Position numbers and translations under genes: made by a program. A DNA stretch of 14,287 bases, taken from Rodentolepis nana. Lineage: Eukaryota; Platyhelminthes; Cestoda; Cyclophyllidea; Hymenolepididae. Below the pieces are notes generated by a model, which worked only from the letters and a program-made list of their open reading frames with translations, ran no database searches and was not told the DNA's origin. The stretch lies in the NCBI GenBank assembly GCA_900617975.1, contig UZAE01001254.1, forward strand, positions 1 through 14,287. Reading direction: 5' to 3'. Shown piece after piece: positions 9,701 through 14,287 of the stretch (position 1 is its first letter; each line of letters opens with the position of its first letter).

Positions 9701-10312
9701 GGCAATACTACTGAACTTCCGGTTTCTTCCGTGCAGATTTGAAGTGTTTTGTACTCAAGGAAAGCATAACGTATCCTTACAACTTAGTGCCAATTTTAAT
9801 TAAAGAGTGTAGGGGTAAGTGATGTACCACTTTTAGGTGTGCTTGCTGACACTCGGCACAAATATTCGCTTATCCACAAATTGGGCTAAAAAAAGGGAGC
9901 TAATTTCATTAAAAGACACTGAATTCTAGAAAAATATGGACGTATATTGTGGGAGTTTCATTTTCATACAGGACTCAGACTCGAAACTCGAAGGCCTAAA
10001 ATAAAAATAAAAACATTTGTAGGAAACTAATTGGGAAGTGTGTGGTTAAATTTTAAATAGCGCCTTTTGAGATAAAAATTTAATTATTTTCTTAGAGGTT
10101 CTTGTCGTTAGTAATAGCGTACCTTTGCAGTTGCCTAGGCATCTTTATCTGCGCCAGATATGTGCTTTGTGTCAATTTCGTCCACAAAAGCCACTGACCT
10201 TTGCGATCTAAAATGACCAATGAAAATGGTTATATGCTGGCTAAAAGTGAAGTTCAAAAACAATACTGGGATGGGGATTGAAGTTGTTACTAAGTGGTCA
10301 ATTGGAAATTCA
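6741..10312. other. Long gene-free stretch
   Basis: I see no coding region, RNA gene, element of the 71-nt-headed family or long tandem array here. Open frames are interrupted every few tens of codons on both strands. Scattered small inverted repeats occur, the clearest at 9443-9541. It is compatible with intergenic DNA or a long intron. Confidence 0.55.
9443..9541. repeat. Nested inverted repeats
   Basis: CCTGGTG (9443-9449) and CACCAGG (9461-9467) form a 7-bp inverted repeat. The loop sequence TATTTCGCAA (9450-9459) is in turn the exact reverse complement of TTGCGAAATA (9532-9541). The two pairings are mutually exclusive or pseudoknotted. The arms are short, so chance cannot be excluded. 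Confidence 0.4.
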
Positions 10313-10324
10313 TTTGCAGTAGCT
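10313..10324. repeat. Possible target-site duplication, left, of the scrambled element
   Basis: TTTGCAGTAGCT here matches TTTTCAGTAGCT at 11345-11356 in 11 of 12 positions. The final AGCT could also be LINE sequence, because the inverted LINE 5' end next to it contains AGCT at the same place, so only the first eight bases are independent evidence. Confidence 0.4.
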
Positions 10325-10427
10325 GATCATAATAATTTGAAGTCAAATGCCGGTTATAGACTTTTTTGCGTACAAAGTATACGTTGTCCAGGATGCTCCA
10401 CGTGGAGGTAAGTCTATTGTGCACCTG
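10325..10427 (-). mobile_element. Inverted LINE 5' end (second copy)
   Basis: On the minus strand the ribozyme-like segment (10427 to 10357) is followed by 26 nt and then ATG at 10330-10328 in the context TTATTATGATCAGCT. Copy 1 has TTATTATGATTAGCT after its 33-nt leader, so both are the same LINE leader and start codon. Shared leader words are CGG.ATT and TTGACTTC. Similarity to the LINE stops right after the AGCT. Confidence 0.72.
10357..10427 (-). ncRNA. HDV-like ribozyme, degraded (copy 3)
   Basis: P2 (UAGACUU with AAGUCUA) is intact, the UCCACGU loop is kept, and the candidate catalytic C remains opposite plus-strand base 10368. P1 has decayed to CAGGUGC opposite GCAUCCU, with only about five pairs and none at the cleavage site. 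P3 has an A-A mismatch, and the joining strand reads UGGACAAC. It is most likely inactive. Confidence 0.68.
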
Positions 10428-10474
10428 AGATTGTGGTTAAAGCATGTGGGACACGTCATCGTTTAACACGCCAT

Positions 10475-10673
10475 CGAGAGGGGGGGGGGGACAGAAGTGT
10501 TTCAAAGCCAGAAAAAAGGTGAGGTGAGTACTATGGAAGTGGTGGAATATGACATACAGTGGGGTGATGGTAGTTAGAAGTCAGAAGTCAACTGCAAGTT
10601 AATAGACTTTTTTGTCGTATGAGTATACGTTGCCCAGGGTGCACCATGTGGAGGTAAGTCTATCGCACACCCC
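10475..10673 (-). mobile_element. Ribozyme-headed short element, 3'-truncated (copy 4)
   Basis: On the minus strand the ribozyme is followed by the same body as the other short copies: TTGACTTCTGACTTC, then CCCCACTGTATGTCATATTC, CACTTCCATAGTACTCACC and the C-rich run. Similarity stops in the TCTCGA at 10475, so the last 110 or so nt, including the tail, are missing. Loss of the 3' end is unusual for target-primed insertion, which starts at the 3' end; it suggests a recombination or inversion product. Its first base, 10673, directly abuts the forward LINE fragment at 10674. Confidence 0.8.
10603..10673 (-). ncRNA. HDV-like self-cleaving ribozyme (copy 4)
   Basis: P1 GGGGUGU with GCACCCU, P2 UAGACUU with AAGUCUA, P3 ACC with GGU, joining strand UGGGCAAC and P4 CGUAU with AUACG are all complete. 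The loop of P3 is UCCACAU (G to A compared with the other copies) and J4/2 is ACAAAA in place of GCAAAA, keeping the candidate catalytic C opposite base 10614. Structurally this is one of the best-preserved copies. Confidence 0.82.
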
Positions 10674-11267
10674 AAAGAGAGAGAGCCACCCAAAACAGCT
10701 GAGATATACGAATGTAAAAAACTATATCAGCTTCTGAGAGAAAAAAACAAAGCAGAGGTTCTACACTGGATTCCTGAACACTGTAGCATTAAAGGCAACG
10801 AGCGTGCTACGCGCTTGCTGAGAATGGGACTACAATTTCGCAAGGCATAGATCGGTTGATGTCTTTCCATACAATGAAGACAATATGGACCGGGGTCTTC
10901 CCACACAATGAAGGCCTTAATCAGAAAAGAATTCCCGACCTCAATGTGCAACGAAATTAAAGCTCGAAAGAGAATTCAAGACCTCAAGGTACAACGAACT
11001 TAAAGCTCTAGCAAAGGAGAAACAGTGGACAGTGGCACTTTCTGACATAAACGATTGGCCAAGAATCGAAGCCGTTGCTTGGTGCTTCACGATTGCTTGG
11101 TGAAGCACCTTCACAGAATAGGAATATACACTCAACTAACATGCCCCCTATGTGACCTACAGGAGGAAATGGAGAAGAGCCACCTGATTTGGTGTCCAGC
11201 CCCAAAGACAACGACGGAAAGCCAGAGATACTGGGAAGCCAGAAGACAACTAATGAACTGCTGTTAA
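10674..11267 (+). pseudogene. LINE RNase H end and C-terminal zinc-binding region, frameshifted
   Basis: The first segment, about 10686-10826, reads PPKTAEIYECKKLYQLL and then WIPEHCSIKGNERA, the last conserved block of RNase H. The Asp expected after NERA is Thr, so a catalytic residue is lost. Near 10826 the frame shifts and continues as TTISQGIDRLMSFHTMK. Further shifts and a 43-bp tandem duplication (10928-11013) follow, then EKQWTVALSDINDWPRIEAVA and, after another shift near 11080, HDCLVKHLHRIGIYTQ, CPLCDLQEEMEKSHLIWCP (Cys-X2-Cys-X9-His-X3-Cys) and QRYWEARRQLM, with a stop at 11265-11267. It is the C-terminal end of the LINE protein, nonfunctional here, and resembles abundant spider elements. 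Confidence 0.9.
10928..11013 (+). repeat. 43-bp imperfect tandem duplication inside the LINE fragment
   Basis: The unit starting AGAATTCCCGACCTCAATG at 10928 is repeated as AGAATTCAAGACCTCAAGG at 10971, with most positions matching across 43 bases. Because 43 is not a multiple of three, it changes the reading frame. Divergence between units suggests an old duplication. Confidence 0.75.
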
Positions 11268-11338
11268 TTAACTGTTATGTATGCTCCCTGTCAATAAGGG
11301 GCTAACGATAATATCATGAAGCCTGTCAATTGAAATAA
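11268..11338 (+). mobile_element. LINE 3' untranslated end and tail
   Basis: Only about 70 nt separate the stop codon from the end of the element. It contains a CTCCC..AAGGGG inverted repeat, then GGCTAACGATAATATCATG, GCCTGTCAATTGAAAT and an (AAT)n tail. The short elements in this window end with the same series of motifs, with an (AAAT)n tail. The two hairpins plus tail are the probable recognition site for the LINE reverse transcriptase, by analogy with LINEs that need a 3' stem-loop. Confidence 0.75.
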
Positions 11339-11344
11339 TAATAA

Positions 11345-11356
11345 TTTTCAGTAGCT
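11345..11356. repeat. Possible target-site duplication, right, of the scrambled element
   Basis: TTTTCAGTAGCT follows the (AAT)n tail and matches 10313-10324 in 11 of 12 positions. Confidence 0.4.
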
Positions 11357-11393
11357 ATTACACTAAAACTGTATACACTACATGACATTAATT

Positions 11394-11447
11394 GGGGTGC
11401 ACGATAGATATGTCTCCACGCGGTGCACTCTGTGCAAAGTATACTCA
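11394..11447 (+). ncRNA. Truncated HDV-like ribozyme (copy 5)
   Basis: The 5' side survives: P1 GGGGUGC with GCACUCU, and the P3 loop region UCCACGC. The 3' strand of P4, the catalytic C and the 3' strand of P2 are deleted, so it cannot cleave. Confidence 0.7.
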
Positions 11448-11614
11448 CTTCCACAGTACTCACCTTTGTGTCTCTCTACCCCTATTACATCTGTAAATTA
11501 CACTTCTGTTCTCCCCCTCTCGAATTTTTGAGACTGATATTCTTACCCTCCATGAAACCCGAAGTCAACTGAAGGGCTGATGATAACTCTCTTAAGGCCT
11601 ACAATTTGATGTTA
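11394..11614 (+). mobile_element. Ribozyme-headed short element with internal deletion (copy 5)
   Basis: It starts GGGGTGC like the others but jumps at 11447 from TATACTCA straight into CTTCCACAGTACTCACC, deleting roughly 90 nt that include the end of the ribozyme. The rest of the body and the CCC..GGGCTGATGATAACT 3' region follow, with a degraded tail. ACATGACATTAATT before it (11380-11393) and ATGTGACATTTATT after it (11615-11628) match in 11 of 14 positions and are probably a decayed target-site duplication, so this is an old copy. Confidence 0.78.
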
Positions 11615-11713
11615 ATGTGACATTTATTTAGACTTATTAAAACATGAACTTAGTAGTAGATGAATAAACTACTAATTTTTATTTTCCTTAAATAATTGCA
11701 TATGGAGTTGCTT

Positions 11714-11727
11714 AATTTAGGACTTCA
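11714..11727. repeat. Target-site duplication, left, of the 11728-12037 element
   Basis: AATTTAGGACTTCA is repeated exactly at 12038-12051. The next base, 11728, is the first G of the ribozyme, which places the 5' end of the inserted RNA exactly at the predicted cleavage site. Confidence 0.92.
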
Positions 11728-11798
11728 GGGGTGTGCGATAGACCTACCTCCACGTGGTGCACCCTGGGCAACGTATACTCATACGACAAAAAAGTCTA
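11728..11798 (+). ncRNA. HDV-like self-cleaving ribozyme (copy 6)
   Basis: P1 GGGGUGU with GCACCCU, P3 ACC with GGU around UCCACGU, joining strand UGGGCAAC and P4 CGUAU with AUACG are complete. P2 has one C-A mismatch (UAGACCU with AAGUCUA). J4/2 is ACAAAA with the candidate catalytic C at 11787. The target-site duplication ends at 11727, one base before G1. Confidence 0.84.
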
Positions 11799-12037
11799 TA
11801 AACCGGCAGTTGACTTCTCACTTCAAACTACCATCACCTCACTATATGTCATATTCGACTACTTCCACAGTATTCACCGCACCTTTTTTCTACCTTTGTG
11901 TCTGTGTCTTTTTCATCGTTGAAATACTCTTCTGTCCCTCCCCCTCGACTTTCACTTTGATTTTTCTTTTCATCTATGAAGCCTGAAGTCCACTAAAGGG
12001 CTAATGATAACTATCAAAACGCCTGCCATTTGATATA
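11728..12037 (+). mobile_element. Ribozyme-headed non-autonomous retroelement, complete copy (copy 6)
   Basis: A 310-bp insertion with a perfect 14-bp target-site duplication. Order: ribozyme (11728-11798), AACCGGCAGTTGACTTC leader-like stretch, pyrimidine-rich body, then GAAGCCTGAAG..AAAGGGCT and TGATAACTATCA, the shared 3' end GCCTGCCATTTGATATAAAT. The tail is very short. Open frames across it have no recognisable motifs and are interrupted in the sister copies, so I treat it as non-coding. Confidence 0.9.
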
Positions 12038-12051
12038 AATTTAGGACTTCA
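12038..12051. repeat. Target-site duplication, right, of the 11728-12037 element
   Basis: Exact 14-base repeat of 11714-11727. The boundary with the A-rich tail may be off by a few bases because the duplication begins with AA. Confidence 0.9.
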
Positions 12052-12323
12052 AGTAAAATTCTAGCTGTTATTAGCACACTTCCTATTTCCAGTTGAGAAC
12101 AACTTTTATTTGAAGTGAGTTGACGGTTACTTTATGAGCTGTGTCCAGGAAATTTTGGCTGTCTGTGGCTATGCGGAGCCGATTTTGAATGTATATGCGC
12201 AACAAAACGATGCTGGAATGTTTTGACTAGCCAGTTATGTTACAGCGGAAGTCTCCCTTTACTAATTCATTAACGGAGTAAAAAAGGGTGCCGAAAGCAG
12301 ATATATAAAATGCAGTTTTGCCA

Positions 12324-12341
12324 ATCATCATCATCATCATC
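12324..12341 (+). repeat. (ATC)6 microsatellite
   Basis: Six uninterrupted ATC units following CCA. A plain simple-sequence repeat. Confidence 0.9.
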
Positions 12342-12579
12342 TTTAAAATGTTTGCCCATAGATTACTAAAAATGCGAGGACAAACTTTGTAAAGATCTGG
12401 AAACATGAGAAAAGTATATACTGACCGCCGAGTTATAGGCAATGACCATGACTTTCATGGCTACATTGTCATCTTATTGGTTGAGGCTTTTCAGATTCCT
12501 GCATTCTAACCAATCGTGTTAACCTACAATTGTCACGCGTTCTCAAGAAGTATGGGTTGTTTCAGGTTAACCTCTAATA

Positions 12580-12889
12580 ATGCCTAAAACGAGTTCAGTA
12601 AACAAATACGCAAAGTCGCAAATGCAGGAATTCTTAAAAATAGCAAGATGAGAAGAAGACGGACAAAGTTAGTAGGAAACTTGTTTCGAGAGCAAACAAT
12701 TCACAAGGCTCAAACCGGTCGAGGCTGTGCATAATGGCTGCAAACCAAACAGCCAAAAATGCGTACTTTAATGTGGAGGAATCCATTAGCGAATCACACT
12801 TGGAGGCGAAATTATTTGCCGAATGCAGTAGAGAAATCTGAGCCAAGTCGGTTACAGAAGCGCTACAGTTGATCGTGGGCAAGAACTAA
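12580..12889 (+). pseudogene. Unrecognised coding-like block, frameshifted
   Basis: An ATG at 12580 opens 23 codons (MPKTSSVNKYAKSQMQEFL and so on) to a TGA at 12649. From 12653, one frame over, 62 codons are open, including MAANQTAKNAYFNVEESISE and SHLEAKLFAECSREI, then a TGA at 12839 and a further 15 codons to TAA at 12887. The composition is balanced and the translation reads like a helical soluble protein, better than the antisense frame, which is also open. I do not recognise the family. It could be a decayed retrocopy or transposon gene, or chance. Confidence 0.25.
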
Positions 12890-12900
12890 ATTCACAGATT

Positions 12901-12924
12901 ATATATATATATATATATATATAT
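12901..12924 (+). repeat. (AT)12 microsatellite
   Basis: Twelve uninterrupted AT units, likely polymorphic in length. Confidence 0.95.
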
Positions 12925-13571
12925 GCCTAGTGATGTGGTGTCAATTTTGATCTCCGAATTTATATTATTAAGGGAAGTCTTTAAATGGAAACACTTAGAT
13001 AACTGCATAAAATTTCCCATCTAAGCGAATTGAATTGAAAGGTTTCATAAAAAATTTGCAATTATTAAGGGTAGTCATTCAGATGCCAGTGGATATGAAA
13101 CCAATACCTCACTTAATTTTACGCAAAATTAATTGACAGTGATTAATTATTCTCATTATTTCGATGCTTCCAAACACCTCACGTTCAGTGAAGTCACTTC
13201 TAGGTCAGTGGATGAAAATTGAATTTTGGCAAGTAGGCCAGTAGGCACAGGACATTTTAGGTAAGCATTTTTTTCCCAACCAGAGCACGAAGAATTTGAA
13301 CTTCAAATTTGAAATTTGAAATTCATTTTAGGCAGATAGCGCTCAATCAAATAGAGTTATCCCGTACGAGACATAGCACAGATTTCTACCCCATTTGGGC
13401 ATGCTGCCTTCCGACACCGATTGCCTCCCTCCCCTCACTCACCCACAATTAAAGCAGCGAAATTGTTTCAGTATTATTCTTGATAGCATTATTGAAAATA
13501 GCCATGATCACATTTTATGGAATTCAAGGAACCTTAGAATCAAATTGAACTCCTTCCATTATTTTGAACAC

Positions 13572-13641
13572 AGGGTGTGCTATAGACTTACCTTTACGTG
13601 ATACACCCTGGGCAACGTATACTCATACGGCAAAAAGTCTA
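13572..13641 (+). ncRNA. HDV-like ribozyme, altered (copy 7)
   Basis: P1 is AGGGUGU with ACACCCU, seven Watson-Crick pairs in which both ends differ from the other copies yet still pair. P2 and P4 are intact and the candidate catalytic C is at 13631. The P3 loop reads UUUACGU and the 3' strand of P3 GAU, weakening P3 and P1.1, so activity is doubtful. J4/2 is one A shorter than in the other copies. Confidence 0.75.
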
Positions 13642-13890
13642 TTAACCGGTAGTTGACTTCTGACTTCAAACTAACATGAAATTATGTCATATTCAACCAC
13701 TTCTATAGTAATTATCTTACATTTTCTCTGCCTTTGTGTCTGCCTGACTCTTTCACAGCTGTCAATCATTATTCTGTCCCTCCTCTCGACTTTCTGTTAC
13801 TTTGATGTTCCTTTTCCTCTCTGTGAAGCCCGAAGTCAACTAAAGGGCTAATAATAACTATCATAAAGCCTGCCATTTGAAATAAATAAA
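13572..13890 (+). mobile_element. Ribozyme-headed non-autonomous retroelement, 5'-complete (copy 7)
   Basis: It starts AGGGTGTGC and runs through the ribozyme, the AACCGGTAGTTGACTTC stretch, the pyrimidine-rich body, GAAGCCCGAAG..AAAGGGCT and the tail GCCATTTGAAATAAATAAA. The next base begins another, 5'-truncated copy, so its own right-hand target-site duplication cannot be seen, and I find no matching duplication around the pair. Confidence 0.88.
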
Positions 13891-14131
13891 CTTCTGACTT
13901 CAAACTACCATCACCCCACTGTATGTCATATTCCGCCATTTAAGCAGATTTAGTCTTACCTTTTACTCAACATTTGTGCCTGTCTGTCTCTTACATCTTT
14001 GAAACACTCTCCTGTTCTCCCCTCTCGAATTTTTGCCACTTTAATGTTCCCTCCCCCTCCTCTGTAAAGCCTGAAGTCAGCTAAAGGGCTAATGAAATCT
14101 ATCAAAACGCCTGCCAATTGAAATAAATAAA
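13891..14131 (+). mobile_element. 5'-truncated short element in tandem (copy 8)
   Basis: It begins CTTCTGACTTCAAACTACC, corresponding to position 13658 of the copy just upstream, so the ribozyme and first 80-odd bases are absent. Body, AAAGCCTGAAG..AAAGGGCT and GCCAATTGAAATAAATAAAT end follow. Joining directly to the tail of copy 7 without spacer suggests a template jump or insertion into the A-rich tail. Confidence 0.85.
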
Positions 14132-14156
14132 TGATTAAAGATTGAGCGAGACTTAC

Positions 14157-14287
14157 ACTGATCGTTTTCCAGTACTCATCGAATCGGAGCTATCTTTACA
14201 ATTATCACCTTTCTTGATTGCAGGTTTAATCTTTGGTGCGATGCCTTCACTTTCATCAAAAGATCTACAACTTGCGGGTTGGGGTCC
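14157..14287 (-). CDS. Possible internal host exon, partial, strand uncertain
   Basis: On the minus strand 43 codons are open from the window edge, rich in Ser, Lys and Asp (CRSFDESEGIAPKIKP, then KKGDNCKDSSDSMSTGKRS), and end at CAGT followed by GTAAGT, a strong splice donor. The other two minus frames have stops. A competing reading exists on the plus strand: a pyrimidine-rich stretch ending TTGATTGCAG at about 14222 could be an acceptor, with an open frame beyond it ending DLQLAGWG, reminiscent of the AGWG block of trypsin-like proteases. I cannot decide between them, and the stretch is short enough for either to be chance. Confidence 0.28.

Larger units (their letters stand above)
10325..11344 (+). 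mobile_element. Scrambled LINE insertion with inverted 5' pieces
   Basis: Left to right this holds three parts: a LINE 5' end in minus orientation (10427 to 10325), a 3'-truncated short element in minus orientation (10673 to 10475), and the LINE RNase H, C-terminus and 3' tail in plus orientation (10674-11338). An inverted 5' segment joined to a forward 3' segment is what 5' inversion by twin priming produces, and a near-match duplication flanks the whole block. The extra inverted short element means at least one more event, such as a nested insertion or template switch. The sense strand given is that of the 3' part. Confidence 0.6.
12052..13571. other. Mostly non-coding stretch between elements
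   Basis: Outside the simple repeats at 12324-12341 and 12901-12924 and the coding-like block at 12580-12889, no feature is supported. It is AT-rich with scattered short repeats of AAATTTGAA at 13305-13320. Confidence 0.5.

Noticed and set aside
10220..10411. Plus-strand open frame of 63 codons
   Set aside because: It crosses into the antisense of a degraded ribozyme and has no protein motif.
11546..11600. CTGATGA-like motif in the element 3' region as a hammerhead ribozyme core
   Set aside because: The motif is CTAATGA in most copies, and no GAAA core strand or closing stems are found in the required places.
11696..11986. Plus-strand open frame of 96 codons across copy 6
   Set aside because: It runs through the ribozyme and body of a non-coding element and is not open in sister copies.
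12227..12442. Minus-strand open frame containing an MMMMM run
   Set aside because: The run is the antisense of the (ATC)6 microsatellite; nothing else supports coding.

Overview
This is an AT-rich eukaryotic window, mostly non-coding, whose recognisable content is almost entirely retrotransposon debris. Two decayed LINE protein fragments point to a chelicerate, most likely a spider. One is an endonuclease with QWNAGG, IMEAN and LGDFNAH motifs. The other is a C-terminal piece with the CPLCDLQEE zinc-binding motif followed by QRYWEARRQLM. Both resemble non-LTR elements that I recall as very common in spider genomes. The assignment rests on recall of the families, not on a search. No complete host gene is visible.

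Layout. 1-639 (minus) is the 5' part of a LINE: a self-cleaving-ribozyme-like 5' end, a 33-nt leader, then an endonuclease ORF with one in-frame stop. 640-2810 is non-coding. 2823-3149 (plus) is a short non-autonomous element with the same 5' end and the LINE 3' tail, flanked by a perfect 12-bp target-site duplication (TSD). 3162-4335 is non-coding. 4336-4510 holds a mariner-like transposase scrap, followed by an unrecognised coding-like block to 4776. 4777-10312 is a long gene-free stretch. 10325-11344 is a scrambled retroelement: an inverted LINE 5' end, an inverted short element, then the RNase H and C-terminal part of the LINE in forward orientation. 11394-11614, 11728-12037, 13572-13890 and 13891-14131 are further short-element copies. 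The last 131 bases may hold a host exon, strand uncertain.

Main result. A conserved segment of about 71 nt recurs seven times, five of them near-complete, on both strands. It folds as a hepatitis-delta-virus-like (HDV-like) nested double pseudoknot: 7-bp P1 closed by a G-U wobble, 7-bp P2, 3-bp P3 with a UCC-type loop, a UGGGCAAC joining strand, a P4 hairpin, and a GGC-A-rich strand carrying the expected catalytic C. It lies at the extreme 5' end of both the LINE and its short derivatives. In the best-preserved copy the TSD ends on the base immediately before the predicted cleavage site. The short copies therefore look like an internally deleted, LINE-mobilised family that keeps only the ribozyme 5' end and the 3' recognition tail, comparable in design to the RIME/NARTc elements of trypanosomatids.
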